Of a DNA stretch of 64,000 bases, positions 24,500 through 36,420 are shown one piece after another. The position numbers were made by a program, and so were the translations under genes. The DNA comes from Deroplatys truncata (lineage: Eukaryota; Arthropoda; Insecta; Mantodea; Mantidae), in the NCBI GenBank assembly GCA_030765065.1, contig CM060977.1, positions 157,366,052 to 157,430,051 of the forward strand. The letters are read 5' to 3'. The first letter of the stretch is position 1. The number at the start of each line of letters is the position of its first letter. The notes under the pieces are model-generated. The model was not told where the DNA came from. It ran no database searches and was given only the letters and a program-made list of their open reading frames with translations.

Positions 24500-24800
24500 G
24501 GTGTTTTTCTCAGATGAATAGGTGAAAACTGGGATTGGTCATGTATTGCCCCGAATTTTCCTCTCCCTCAGCTCATTTCCTTTCACCTTTCAGTTTTACA
24601 GGACCAGGTGCGATTGGCGGTGATGCGGGTTTATGTGCTTATAGAGGACTACTACTTCCTGGCACAGAACTTTTTGCCCGAAGTTGTCCGTGCTGACAGA
24701 GGGGAGGGATCGAAGGGGGCGCCCGAGGATGCTAAGAAACGTTTCGCCTGCCGCCATCAGATCCGGTCACCCTTTGTATTCGCTCACCTCATTCCTTCCT
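24500..24800 (+). repeat. SINE family C body, head missing
   Basis: ccgaattttcctctccctcag, catttcctttcacctttcag and ccaggtgcgattggcgg follow the order seen in the C-family bodies at 20227 and 59780. No A or B box remains upstream. The open frame 24608-24808 is not recognisable as protein. Confidence 0.5.
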
Positions 24801-25560
24801 CCTGGTAGTTAAGTAGGTGCAATAGCCTAGCCTTGGCTGCAATCTTGAAATCTAATGTCTACTAATTGTAGGGATTTTTTATTTTGCATATGCAGATTCA
24901 AAGAAAATCGTGTTTTCTAGAATATAAAATTTTAGAGCAAGCATTAACACAAATTAAAACCTTATATAAATCAATATTTGTCTTAGAGATTCTTTCTGCA
25001 GTATAGGCATATCTTCTATGTGCGTAAAAATATTTTTCATAATACCTATACCCTATTTGAACGTGTCCAAGAATAATAAATTGTCTTTTTCGGGGAATGT
25101 AAGGCTGATTGTTACGATGTGAAAATACTAATGACTAACTATCAAACATTGTTTATAACGGACCTATAAGGAAAAATACTATTCCAAATTCATGCACGCG
25201 TCACTTAGCCACCCCTGCACGAATGTTACACAGGCTTGCAAAGATTTTGCGGCGTGGAATATTTTACATCATAATGGTCAAATTGGATGCTCTCATTTCT
25301 AAAACAATGATAGTTTTTGCGTATCACGTACATATTTTGAACAATCCTGTTTCAACACAAAATTGAAAGTTCAGTTCGCTAGTATTAACATCACTGCTTA
25401 TCCGACGTACAGCATGGTCGATTAGAATATGTAATCATGTTAAATCATGTGAATAATTCTGTGAAACTAATTGACCAAAAATAAAAGATTTAGTGTCAGG
25501 GACAAACAAATATGATAAACTGCCCGGTGGTGACTCTCAAAGGGTTTTGCTACCCCCGTT
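24801..25560. other. No recognised feature
   Basis: AT-rich DNA without recognisable coding, RNA or repeat signal. Confidence 0.55.
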
Positions 25561-25577
25561 ACATATAAAATTAAGGA

Positions 25578-26070
25578 TAATGAAGCAATTTGTCAAAGCT
25601 TTGGACAAACGTGGTCCGTGTTTCCAACATCTTATTCAGAAATTTCCAATGTTGTCTGAATAAAAAGTGAAAGAAGGCATTTTTGACGGCCCACAGATTC
25701 TCAAACTCATGAAGGACGTTCATTTTAGAAATATCATGATAGACAAAGAGCTTCAGGCTTGGGACACATTCAATGAAGTTATAAACAAGTTTTTGAGTAA
25801 TGTTAAAGATGACCAATATGAGCATATTGTTAAAATCATACTTGAAAAGTTGAAGCACTAGGTTGAAATATGAGCTGAAAATTGCATTTTCTGCATCTGC
25901 ATCTGGAAATTTTTCAGGAAAACTTGGGTGCACTAAGTGAAAAGGGAGAGAGATTCCACTAGGACATAAAGGAGATGGAAACAAGCACCAGGGTCAATGG
26001 GACGTTTCCATGATGGCCGACTACTGTTGGTGTTTAATTAGAGACAACCTCGACAGAACCACAAACGCAT
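25578..26070 (+). pseudogene. Repeat D, copy 1: fragment of a mobile-element-associated protein
   Basis: Translation gives MKQFVKALDKRGPCFQ, EGIFDGPQILKLMKD, then after stops HFLHLHLEIFQENLGA and GERFH, closely parallel to the minus-strand copies at 41351-41863 and 58779-59298. I recognise the family as one that recurs in high copy in arthropod genomes, always with the signatures KxGIFVGPQIxKLMKD, FLGN, HFLHSHxDxFPENLG and SEEQGERFHQDI. Its function is not established to my knowledge. Here a stop at 25661 and several later frame breaks make it a pseudogene. Only the C-terminal portion of the family is present. Confidence 0.7.
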
Positions 26071-28044
26071 AGGGTATGTTTGAAATTTCCTAGTTCAGTG
26101 TAAACTGTTGTATCTGTAGAATTGAGATTGTTTCTTAGTTTGCATAATTTCACGCATTTTAATTGTACTCAAAAGGTAGAAATAAACTCAAATATTACAT
26201 ACTTCCTTTCTGCATGCAAAAAAAAAATGTACGTGATTCGAAAAAATGGAAAGCACATTTGAATTCAGAATACCAAAATTAGGTGTAGAGACCTGTTTAA
26301 ACCCGTGCCGCAGAAAAGATTTAAATTCGCAAGCCTATGCTATCAATGACGTTTTGCCTTTGGCTAAAATAAACTAGACCGTCTGTTATAACTGAAAAGT
26401 GATCTCCGGGCAACGTAGAGCAAGCAGAAGTAATCACAAGTACGATCTTATTTGCAAAACAGCAACAGTACTCTTATTCATCTCTCTCTCTCTGACTTCT
26501 GTGTCGCATCTCACTCTTAAAAGATAGTACAGGTTAAATGGGGCACATTGTTGGCACATGTACTATAAGTAAGCTCGCAACTTTGCGTCCAGCTGCAAAA
26601 GATCTGCTAATCTAATGTTATCTTGTGAATGATACTTCACTAAATAATGAAATAGCTGTACTACTGCTTAAAGCTGTTGTAAGACATTTAATTTTCACCT
26701 GCACTATACCTCTCCTCTGTTTTTAATACTTCGAAATGCGATTTTACAGACATAAAAATGCATATTATCATAGAAATATGAAGATATAAAAGAATAAAAG
26801 TTATAATTTGGTAGGGTATCATCACTGTTTACCTTAACAAAGTTACAGTTCAACGTGGGTGTTTTCACACACCAAAGAATTAACTATGCGCCTCACTCCA
26901 ATTTGCTTTATTCCAACATAATGCGTTAACCTGGCGTGTTTTTGTTTCCCAATCTTTTTTTCTTTCTTGTTTGATAGCGTCTTAAAGGTCATTTCATTCG
27001 TTACCTTTTTGACCTATACACTACGGTTTCTGAACACCTGGTAGCCTTAGCCGTTTCTTTTACTGTCTTACTAATACTCATTTTACTTGAAAAATCTCAC
27101 ATATTCGTTATGAGTTTCTATTAAGCTTACCAATATTTTGCCTATTCCTAGTTTCTTCCTCCATAACTATAAATATTTACGTATAATGTTAAGTAAATAA
27201 AATTCACAATACTTCACAGTGTATAAACGTACACGCTTCCTTACAACTGGTGTTAACCCATACGACTTCTGCTCCGTGCCTGGCGCCTGTTAGTTGAATA
27301 GATGGATGACTTTTGTTTGTTATATACAATGAAAGCGAGAAGTTACAGAGGTTCAGCTTCTTTTAAAAACTGTCTCCAACTCTCCTCAACATTTTATCTC
27401 GCTTGGTCGCCGTTCTAAACCCAATAACAAAGATGGGGAATTCAAACTTGGCAGGTATCAGCACCCTAGTTTGCTGTAGCTAAGGGGAAAATGTTGTTGC
27501 GTTCCACCCTTTTATGTATTAGTTACCGAGTAATAAGCATGGAAACAACAAATATCGGACTTTTACTGAAAAAAATAGTTGCTTTAGAAATTTGTGTTCA
27601 CAAAAATCTATACAGGCTCTAAATATAATATAATCTGATACAGAAAAGTATTCTGCATAGGATATTGTGTTCAAAGCGGAAATTTATAACAATGTTATTA
27701 GCAACTTAGCGAATGCGTGAGACTAGAAAAGGACAAAGGTAATGGCAACGTGTATGCGTTAGATAGAGACAGATATATCCCATTTACCTCTATACTGCAT
27801 TTTAGGATTGAGACAAGGTGTACTTCACAGGCAAGTTACATTGAATTCAATTTATGCCTTTTATTATGCCACGCCAATATCTCAAACTTCGGTAGCTTAA
27901 TCTAACTTCCTAGTAGTATGTAGTAATTTTTGTACATAGTAAGTTTCTGTTATAATAACGGCAAATTCAAAATGATTTCATAATTTTTTCTTAAAATCTA
28001 GAACATAATAGTTTAGTAACTTATTAATTTATAGCGTAATTCAT
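26071..28044. other. Nearly featureless interval
   Basis: Two kilobases of AT-rich sequence with a short (CT)n run at 26480-26493. On the minus strand around 26935-27085 the conceptual SKTVKETAKATRCSETVVY has the look of a helix-turn-helix (ExAxxTxxSxxTVY) as found in some transposases, but it breaks at once and I give it low weight. Nothing else is supportable. Confidence 0.4.
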
Positions 28045-28067
28045 AACTCCCGCTTGAAACGGGAGTT
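28045..28067. other. Perfect 8-bp-stem hairpin
   Basis: aactcccg and cgggagtt flank the 7-base loop cttgaaa. No U run follows, and its role is unknown. Confidence 0.6.
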
Positions 28068-28756
28068 TGGCTGTCGGCTTAGCCAAGTGAGATAATTATG
28101 GACCCGTGCTTATTTATTGCTCCCTTACGCAATTAACCTTGCACTGCAGCGTTATTACGGTAATCAAGGCAAACCACATTAACACAAATCATCGCGGAAT
28201 AAAGGGGCAAACTCTCACCTGCAGATCCTCTGTGGTACTCATGTGCGTAGAGCTGTCCATCGAACGAGTTTTGGCCATTCATTTATACCATCCGTGTCTT
28301 CGAATATAAATGAACTCGTGTATACGGGTGAGCTGGGTATACCAGAATCCCGCTCACTGAAGGAGTAGGTGTATCACCTCCTGTTGGAACGCCCAGAGTG
28401 ACCAGACCCAAGAGGAAAGCTCAGTCGGTTTGCTACACTGGTGTTGTTTTCACAGCCTAACTTCGCGTGTTATTGCAGTATGGAGTTGAGTGACACAAAT
28501 GAAAATATTTTCTTGAAATTCCATGCAGGAGTTTATCAGAACATAAAATCTAAAGTGATTATGGAATTGCTTTGGGTTTACTGTCGAGAAAACGAAATTA
28601 TAATAATATAATAATATAAAGGTGCTCTCAAGTATGCTTAGTTTTCTATTAGAAAATTCTGTCATGGCCGAGTCTATTCTCAAGTTTGTTAATTTCTATC
28701 TCGTGAAAACAAAACACATTTTAGTAAGTACAGTAGTTCACTTAATTATATATAGC

Positions 28757-29162
28757 TTTAATATAAAGCAGGGCGGCGCCGTGGCCGAGTGGTTAGACCG
28801 CTCGCCTCCCACCGAGGCGGACCGGGTTCAATCCCAGGGACCTGCATGTGGGATTTGTGGTGGACGAAGCGGCGTCTGGGCGGGTTTTCTCCGGGTTCTC
28901 CGGTTTCCCCCGCCATTCATTCCACCAACTGCTCCATCATCACCTTTCCTTTCATCCATTTCACCAACATTTCGCTTCATCCACTTCCTTCATCCCATAC
29001 CAGGCATCGGGCTGATCACCCATCCTGGATGCTCTGTCTGATCCATGAGTGTCTGCTCCTCGACAGGCCTCTGACCCCAGGCACCCGCCTGTAAGTCCTG
29101 GAGGGTGTAAGTCCTTCATAAGAGGAGGGTAAACAGATAATGAATGAATTTAATATAAAGCA
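28757..29162 (+). mobile_element. Complete tRNA-derived SINE with 14-bp target duplication
   Basis: The perfect direct repeat tttaatataaagca lies at 28757-28770 and 29149-29162. Between them, 378 bp begin gggcggcgccgtggccgag. The A box (tggccgagtgg) and B box (gggttcaatccc) are well formed, and the A-box context gccgagtggttaga points to a Leu- or Ser-type tRNA ancestor. The body is pyrimidine-rich and ends aacagataatgaatgaa, a simple TGAA-type tail. Long perfect duplications and an internal polymerase III promoter are the marks of a SINE moved by a LINE. This is probably the youngest retroposon in the window. Open frames within it are not genes. Confidence 0.92.
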
Positions 29163-29394
29163 ACTGAGATAATTAAACTTTATTTGTTATAAGCGTTAGC
29201 AGTAGCATATTTACATTAACGAAGTTGTACAATTTCTTAAGTTTAAAGAATAGCTATTTAATTTTTATGTATATGTGTGTATATTATTTGTAATGTTTAT
29301 TTAAATAAACGTTTATACACGTGACTGGGTTCATTTTTTTCCTCTCACAGAAATTATGAATGAAATTGTACCTAAAACTCCTATACATTTTATA

Positions 29395-30585
29395 TACAAG
29401 TGTTTCAGGACCTCTGAGACAAACTCAGAGGAACGATATATCTCGCAGTGAGGAACATTTTTTGCCAAACAACCATCATCTTCCGACGCATCGTTACGGT
29501 GTTATTCACCGCTTTTTGAAGCGTATCGGTAAGAGGCACAGCCAAGTACACTTTGACACTCTGTTTACAGCCGCTGAATCAAGTGATATCGCCTCTTTCC
29601 TGTCCCTTACGTCTGGTTAGGTTAGGTCTAAGACGCACAGCCCATTTTAGCTCAGTGTTTGTTTACAAACAATGTTGGAACACGTGATGTCGGCTTCTTC
29701 TTGTCCCTTACCCTTCGTACATGTCATAAGCAAAAGTTAGAAATCCTGCATCGAGTATGCCTCACTTGCACTGTGTTACGGACAGGCTGTTGGAAAGGGC
29801 AGAGAAGCTCTCTGTATCTGCCAAGAGCGGTTTCATGGCAGACGTCACCCACAACATACCATGTTTGTTCGAACTTATCAACACCTACGAGAAACGGGAT
29901 CTCTTCGTCCATGGCACATTGGTGGAGGACAGCGCAATATGAGGACATGTGCATTCGAAGAAGAGGCGCTTGAGAAATTCAACCACGATCCCTCAACTAG
30001 CACGTGTGCCGTTGCCCATGCTATGGCGTGTGATGCGTGAACAACAGATCCACGTATACCATCTCCAGAAAGTACAAGGATTGGGGCCGAAGGACTCCTC
30101 ATTTCGTGTTCAGTTTGCCTAGTGACTTCTGCAATAAAGTATCGCACATCCTACATGTTCCGCGCACGTCTTGTTTACCGATGAGGCCTGCTTCACGCGG
30201 TTCGGATACTTCAGCAGCAAGAACAGCCACATATGGAATGTTAAGAGCCCTCATGCAGTGTTCGTTAGACCACCAACAAAAGTATTCCGTAAAAATCTGG
30301 GCTGGAATCGTTGGAGATCATCTGCTGGGACCTTTCGTTTTGCTACCCCGTTTGAGTTAAATCGGATTGTGCGTCTCAGACCTACCAAACCTAAGGGACA
30401 AGAAAGAGGCGATGTCACTTGATTCAGCGGTTGTAAACAAACAGTCAACGTGTACTGGCTGTGCCTCCTACCGGAAACTCCGTAACGATGCGTCGGAGAA
30501 TGGTGGTTACTTGACAAAACATTTTCTCTTCTACAAGATCTATCGTTTCTCAGAGTTTGTCGCAGAAGCCCTGAAACATCTTGTA
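29395..30585 (+). mobile_element. Tc1/mariner-like transposon with long terminal inverted repeats; transposase broken
   Basis: 29395-29640 and 30369-30585 are imperfect inverted repeats of about 246 and 217 bp, sharing tacaag..tgtttcagg at the tips and aagtgayatcgcctctttc inside. The left arm carries an extra segment of about 30 bp. The space between codes for a transposase in shifting frames: PLPMLWRVMREQQIHVYHLQ (DNA-binding linker) near 30010-30070, LFTDEACFTRFG with the first catalytic aspartate at 30165-30200, NSHIWN, and WAGIVGDHLLGPFVLLPRL at about 30295-30355. This belongs to the abundant insect Tc1/mariner-like group. At least two frameshifts and stops near 30024 and 30120 disable it, and the C-terminal catalytic part is gone. 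At 1.2 kb it is a deletion derivative that kept both arms. Confidence 0.85.
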
Positions 30586-31300
30586 TTTTAATATGTGTTT
30601 TGCTTAACGGTAATGGCAGAGAAAACTTGACAAAAAGCAATTCATGTATCATAATGTACAAAAGAAAACTTGACTCCAACAGTAGATAGAAAAAGAGTCG
30701 AAAAGGCAGTAATCTGGCATATGCGATTGTCATTCATTTGCCTTAAGTCACCGAAGTAATTACGCGTGTCAAAAAAGCTATGATGTTAACTGTCGAAGAG
30801 CGAATGCTCTAACGAGTAAATGTCCATTTCCCACGAGAGTGCAGATGAAGCAAAAGCTAAACCATAGTTAGGAATATTCGTTGCTGATTTTCGAACGAAT
30901 TAGTCTCGAAGAAGCGAGCCAGTCTCAGTATATACCATAACAAACGAACAAGTAAAACGTATGTGCTTGGCAGCTATAAACAGCGTCACTTCTCCCTTGC
31001 AGACTAAATATAGTCTACTATCACATTAAAAGCAGAGGATAATATATGCCAGGGTCCGTAAGAAATTTAACGTCTAGACACATTTCTGCGTCTACCGTGA
31101 GAGAATGCATTATACATACATTTCATAATATTACAACCCTTGAGTATATATTGATACATCTTGGTGTGCAAATAATTTGGAATTTCATTTAGGTTTTATT
31201 GCACGAATCCTTTATATATATACCTATTTGTTTATTTGTTTGCAATTTGATAATGCAGGTGGGAACAATATGCCTGGATTAGTTTACACACCGAATATTG
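30586..31300. other. No recognised feature
   Basis: AT-rich sequence; nothing supportable. Confidence 0.55.
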
Positions 31301-31307
31301 AAACGGG

Positions 31308-31393
31308 TATATAAGCTGGACGCCCATATAACTATGCACTAATCAGCTACAACTCCTTTGTGGTCCAATTTAACATTTTAATATGTGAGTAAA
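31308..31393 (+). promoter_or_regulatory. Possible TATA promoter and short leader exon
   Basis: gggtatataagctgg contains a strong TATA box. About 36 bp downstream, aatcagctac resembles an insect initiator, and gtgagtaaac at 31385 is a good splice donor after a leader of about 40 nt. The layout (TATA, initiator, tiny first exon) is common in insect secreted-protein genes, but the TATA-to-initiator distance is a little long and no second exon is visible before the B copy at 31448. Weak inference only. Confidence 0.25.
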
Positions 31394-31447
31394 CGTCATT
31401 CACTTTCGACATAATAGGTCTGAAACTTTCGGTTGGAAAGAAAAATA

Positions 31448-32288
31448 TCTGATGTGTTACAATCACATAACTTTTTCTACTCTTGTACAAACTATTTTTA
31501 CAAACGCTTATTCTCCATATGCTTCATGTTAATCGAGATTTTGACATGTTAATCTTATTGCTATTTTTTTTGTAGATGCAAGGGGAATTGGTAGACTTTA
31601 AGCGATAGTCATAGCGGGTTGCTATGTGGAGTAGTCCATTCTTTTTGCATTACCAGGACAAAAAAAAGAATAACGAATTCCCATGTGAGAAAAAGTATAA
31701 ATATTGGAGAATTTAAGGGAATAACAAGCAATATTTCGAAAATGGTTCACTCAACAAAAGAAATGTATATGACATAATTGTGTATTTTAACGCGATCTAC
31801 ATTTTTTGTAGTAAAATTTGGTCTATTTGTTATGGTTTACCAGTTATGCAAAAGTCGTTCAGAATGAAGACTACTTTTGGAGACATTCCCTGAAAATTCA
31901 AGATATACATTTTTGTTTGTAATGAAAGTATCTTAAATATACGATATTTTAATCCAAATCGTTAGAGCCATTTTTGAGAAAATTAAAATGTTCGAAAAAT
32001 GTTCCATGTAAAGGGTAATCTAGGATGGGGCGATTTTCTTGAAAACCTTCGTGTCGCATCTCTGGAAGATACTGAACCTAAATACCAAGTTTGGTGTTTA
32101 TCCGACTGTTCGTTTCTGAGTTATGCTGTTCACAGAGACACACAGACTCACACACGAACATGTTTCCAAAAAGTTTTATATGCATTCAGTGCACCTCAAA
32201 CATGTATTTCCTGTGAAATCTCGGTATCGAATTGTTGGGTGGAATGCAATACTTTCCCTACTTACTATACGCAGTAGAGAAAGTAATA
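31448..32288 (+). repeat. Dispersed repeat B, copy 4
   Basis: 841-bp full-length copy from tctgatgtgttacaatcac to cgcagtagagaaagtaata, with all internal family landmarks in order. The acacaga stretch is short here. It starts directly after an A-rich run, like the other copies. Confidence 0.9.
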
Positions 32289-32760
32289 AACTCAGGAATA
32301 CGAACACGTAAATCCCCAGACAGGATAATGGTCAAATATCTGTTGTATGACTTTAATGCCCAAAGAAATAACTGTTATAAGAACGCTACTCGCCTCCGCC
32401 CATAGTAAACCATCGCCGCCGATAGCCAGACAATCCTCTGGTTCGAACTCAACAGCTATCATTAACCGACAGCAGCGCCCTCACCATTGTTCACAAAAAC
32501 AAAAGGAGGCACAGCAGTCCCCGGCGGGAGGAACACTAACGTAACATGGGAAATTAGAGAAAGCTATAGAACGTGTCGAGAGAAAAATAATCGGAACCTA
32601 TGTTTATTCAGATGAGCATAAGATCTTGCAATATCTTCATATGTGGATAGAGAATACGAATAATAAGTTAGTCACATTTAATCAATTCGAGCCAAATACT
32701 GAAGTCTAGAGTATTGGGCCTAAGGTGGTCCGACTTGCCTTTAGGCAGACCACCAACATT

Positions 32761-33285
32761 AGGATTCAACTCGGAGGGGGACTTAGCACGTCGACTTACA
32801 TAGATCTTTAGTACCTGTGCCCATGACAGGGCACCGGGTGGGAGGAATGAGGTGAGAGGAAACAGAGGGCGGCCGGACCAAGGGTCACAACAGCAGAGGG
32901 CAGAGTCCCTGCCATTTACAGATTTAACCTCCCCAAATGGTCACTGGTACAGCCGGCTCCCTCACCTCTGCGGGCTTACACATCCCCTGGGGGGCCGGAA
33001 CCCGGAGACCGCTCCCATTCTGGGGAGAAAGTTTCCACAGAGCATCCTTTTTCCCTCCCGTACACACCCCGAGACCTCCCGTCGACACGTACAACCCTGA
33101 AAGAGACCAAGCGGATAAAAGATGGAGTGAAATGGTAATGGAGGTGAAATAGAGGGACAGGAAATTCAGAGGACTTAATTATCCTCCCCGTCATTCGCCT
33201 AGCTACCCGCAGAAAAAAAGCCTGAGTCAGGAAAGTTGGCCACGGGAGTCGAACCCACGATCTCCGAATGCGGGCCACAGACAAC
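32761..33285 (-). repeat. SINE family C, copy (5'-truncated)
   Basis: The minus strand starts ctgtggcccgcattcgg, then atcgtgggttcgactcccgtgg with a good B box, and continues through the same body as 48153-48663: tccctctatttcacctccat, tggtctctttcagggtt, cggagaccaccc-like, gccctctgctgttgtgaccc, and finally gtaagtcgacgtgctaag. The A box is missing, so the 5' end is truncated. Overlapping open frames on both strands are shadows of this GC-rich repeat. Confidence 0.85.
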
Positions 33286-34684
33286 ATTGTCGCATAGTTT
33301 CCAAATAACTGTAACTATGTCATTATTCAATAACTAGGTTAAAATACTTAATATACAAGTACGAAATGGTTACCCTTTTTAATGAGTTTAGAATACTCGT
33401 TTTTGTGTTTGGTAGCGTCGGTTTGAAACGGAATATTTGACATGGGCTGATTTGAACGGTGCGTTGTGGAACAAATTAAGTTCCTTGGAATTATTTATCT
33501 GAAATGTTTCTTAATGCCTCAGGTAGCGATGATGTTGAAGAAAGCGTCACAATAACTACAAGAAGTAATAGATTATCTTTTACGGGTGTGTATTTTCTAC
33601 ACTTTAAAAATAATTACAACTCTGTGTGGCTGAGGTTCCCTTCCTTTTAATTCCTAATATCTTCCTAATCGTTTTCTTCCTTTACTTCTGCTGCAACACG
33701 AATAGTTTAACGGCGTTAATGTCCAATTACCTCCGCATTTTCTTAAGCTCTCGCGGTCTTTTAAAACCTCATTTTATCGTAACATTCGTTTACTTCTTTT
33801 TTTCGCGACACGTGTTTACTGCACGTAAACCTGTTTCCAAATGAATTCCTTGTTCACGCATCTATTACACAAGCCATAAATGCTTCGTAGAACCTGTTTT
33901 GATAACTCGGCTTTGCGTAGGATTAATCAATGTTGCATTGATCTTCTTGGTATTTTATTTTACATAAAGAAAGATTTATATAACTTATATACATACAAGT
34001 TTCAGAATTCGAACGCATAAATGAAATCAATATGGACAGATAATAAACAATTTTGACATAGGGAACCCATAGTCTGTGGGGTTAAATTTCTCTGCAATTG
34101 AGTACAATCTAATATGGGGCAGCACGCCCTGATTCGGGTGCGATCATTGTAAGCACGCAGTTAAGAGCACGCTCGTGGTTTCTTCGTAACTCGGTTCTCT
34201 GTGCAGCTGGAATGAAATGCAAGATTAACCTCAAGGGTTCGAGTTTTGACGAGTGCTTTGCAGATTCCTTCATTCCTTCCTTCCTTCCTTCCTTCCTTCG
34301 AAAGGCCGGAATTTGATTTCTGCTTCTTATAACTACTGGTTTAGTAGTGTTATGAAATACGACACCGCATCATGTAGTTGTATTTTATTTATCATTCAGC
34401 AAATGTGTAATGCTCTCAAATGTTTTAAATAAAAAAGGGAGATGGGAAATAAAGTGTAATGGAAACGAAGCTAATGTTTGTTTTAGGTTTAGCAAATGCT
34501 TCAAGCATGAACACAAGTAACTGATAATACAATACACCGTTCAATGCTTCCTCAGTGCACGAGGAAACAAAACGTAAATGTCGTAAAGAAAATCTGTGTT
34601 CATGAACAATAATGGTACAGCGACCTTTACCCTTGTTTTAGGGACCTGTGCACAGGTTAGTAAAACGCTACAAGTATTGCGAAA
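33286..34684. other. No recognised feature except a (TTCC)n run
   Basis: A TTCC microsatellite lies at 34272-34299. A 72-residue hydrophobic open frame at 33626-33844 has low-complexity content and no recognisable relatives, so I do not call it a gene. Confidence 0.5.
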
Positions 34685-34996
34685 TTGGCGACCGGCAATC
34701 TCCCTGTAGAATTTACACCGCGGATAAATAAATTCTGCACTCTTACAAATATACTTGGAGTAACACGAATTTCATCACAGCCTGCCAATATCTTCGCCAG
34801 CAGTTCATTAGAGGCAACTGATATTTCGAATACCACATTTGATCACGAATTTCTAAAGAGATTTCTTCCAGAGATACAGGCAGTACGTGAATCAAACGCT
34901 GAAGGTACACCTATCCATTTAGCCATAGAAGAAGGATACCAATTGAGAAGACCAATTAAAGGATACCAATTATGCCATCCGACAAGTTTATACTGA
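34685..34996 (+). CDS. Unrecognised 103-codon open frame
   Basis: An uninterrupted frame of mixed composition, beginning MATGNLPVEFTPRINK and containing an internal near-repeat (EGYQLRRP and KGYQLCHP). No family is recognised. No TATA box, splice pattern or polyadenylation signal supports it, and its 3' end abuts or overlaps the transposase relic on the other strand. It may be chance or part of an unrecognised element. Confidence 0.2.
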   Translation: MATGNLPVEFTPRINKFCTLTNILGVTRISSQPANIFASSSLEATDISNTTFDHEFLKRFLPEIQAVRESNAEGTPIHLAIEEGYQLRRPIKGYQLCHPTSLY

Positions 34997-36420
34997 ACAT
35001 GGACTGACCAGTATCCCCACGAGGACATGTTGATTTTTGTTGTCCCATATGTGGCTGTTCGTGTGTTGAGTATACGAGGTGTGATCAAGAAGTTTCCGGA
35101 ATGACGTCATAAATACTACACAACAATTTGTTTTGTCCAATCTGCACGTCACCCTCGAAGTAGTCTCCTTGGGAGTTGATACACTTGTCCCAGGCTTCTG
35201 CCACTGCTTGAAGCACTTCTGGAAATCCTCTTCTTTCAACATGTTCAGAGCCTTCTGCGATTTACGATGGATGACATCAATGTCCTCAAAACGGTACCAT
35301 CGGAGCCGCATTTTAAGTCGCGGCAAAATAAAAAAGTCCGCTGGTGCTAAATCTGGAGAATAGGCGGGATGGGGAACAGTATTCATTCTATTTTTATCCA
35401 AAAATTGCCGAGCAGAAAGAGCTTTGTGCGCGGGTGCATTGTCATGATGCAGGAACATGTCCAAATTGTCTTTCAAAATGCTTTGAACACTTCCAAACGA
35501 GAGTCCTAATGAGTCAGAAAGTTCTCTTATAGTAATGCGCCTATCATTTAAACCATTTCCCTCACCTGATTGATATTTTCATCAGTTTTGCTGGAACAGG
35601 GTCGCCCCGAACGATCTGCATCTTTAACTGATGTCACACCACTTTTAAATTTCGAAAACCACTCAAATGCTGTTATTAACATTTCATAGGCTTCTCTTGC
35701 AGTTTTACCGAGTTTAAAGCAGAATTTTATGTTCGTTCTTTGTTCTTCGTAAATTGACATTTTTGCTACGCGGAAAAATCGCAGCACATGCAAAACACGT
35801 GTTCACTTCAGAGCGTCTACCTCGTCACTCTATGGTGAAAGTTACGTACCTCTCATTTTTGTCGGTAAGGGACGCTGCATGTACAGTCTGGGTAAGAATT
35901 AATGAAATTTCAGCGTCAGCATTGTTGTGAAGCCATTCCGGAAATTTTTTGATCACACCTCGTATGCCTATCTCTAGTGAAAGCTGTTTCGTCGGCGAAT
36001 AAATAGCACTGAGGACAAAAAGTGTAGAGTTTCCCCACGAAATTCTAATGGCCAGTCGCAAAATGACACCCAGGAAGCAAATTCCGTTGTCCTAAAGTCT
36101 AAATTATCAGGTAACATGAGCGGAGCCGTTCCTTTTGCAGGACTCACCAAAGACCAAGCACTCTGCTGCTTTTGTTCACGGCACGTGCGATTGCACGAGT
36201 ACATTGAAAGGATGGGCCTGCAGTCTGTTGAGAGAAGAGTGCAACGCGTCGGGTTCCATTTGCACCAGCATCCGGTGTATGAGTAAACAGGGATCCAGTC
36301 CCTCGTAGACGATGATGGATAGACTGAAAGGTACTACGATGAGGATGTGGTCTGTCTGGATTTTTCCCCGTGTAGCAGCGCAGCTAAATCCTAGAATTTG
36401 TTTTAATTCTTCCAGGGTGT
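34995..36420 (-). pseudogene. Tc1/mariner-like transposase relic, interrupted by a mariner
   Basis: On the minus strand, 36300-36150 encodes a helix-turn-helix-like TRAIARAVNKSSRVLG in one frame. 36105-36010 follows with LDFRTTEFASWVSFCDWPLE and FLSSVLF, then FADETAFTRDRH at 36000-35965, which holds the first catalytic aspartate. The reading stops at the mariner terminus and resumes beyond it at 35072-35010 with TQHTNSHIWDNKNQHVLV, exactly the part that follows the DEATFTRDG motif in this group. The two halves stay in frame if the mariner and one TA are ignored. Several frameshifts upstream show it was already ageing. The distal catalytic region is not found. Confidence 0.75.
35073..35964 (-). 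mobile_element. Deleted mariner nested in a transposase relic
   Basis: Termini tacgaggtgtgatcaag (35073) and ttgatcacacctcgta (35964) form inverted repeats of about 31 bp with few mismatches, flanked by TA. On the minus strand, 35793-35548 encodes the N-terminal helix-turn-helix region (EEQRTNIKFCFKLGKTARE, FEWFSKFKSG, DRSGRPCSSKTDENI). This joins through RITIRELSDSLGLSFGSVQ directly to MFLHHDNAPAH with the second catalytic aspartate. HPAYSPDLAPADFFILPRLK with the third follows, then a frameshift near 35190. The segment with the first aspartate (GDETW) has been lost. At 892 bp, it cannot encode an active enzyme. Confidence 0.92.

Noticed and set aside
28622..29094. Open frames over the SINE at 28771
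   Set aside because: They cross the SINE boundary and read its polymerase III promoter and simple tail as protein.
32852..33287. Overlapping open frames on both strands as genes
   Set aside because: They lie wholly within a C-family SINE shared with 48153-48663.
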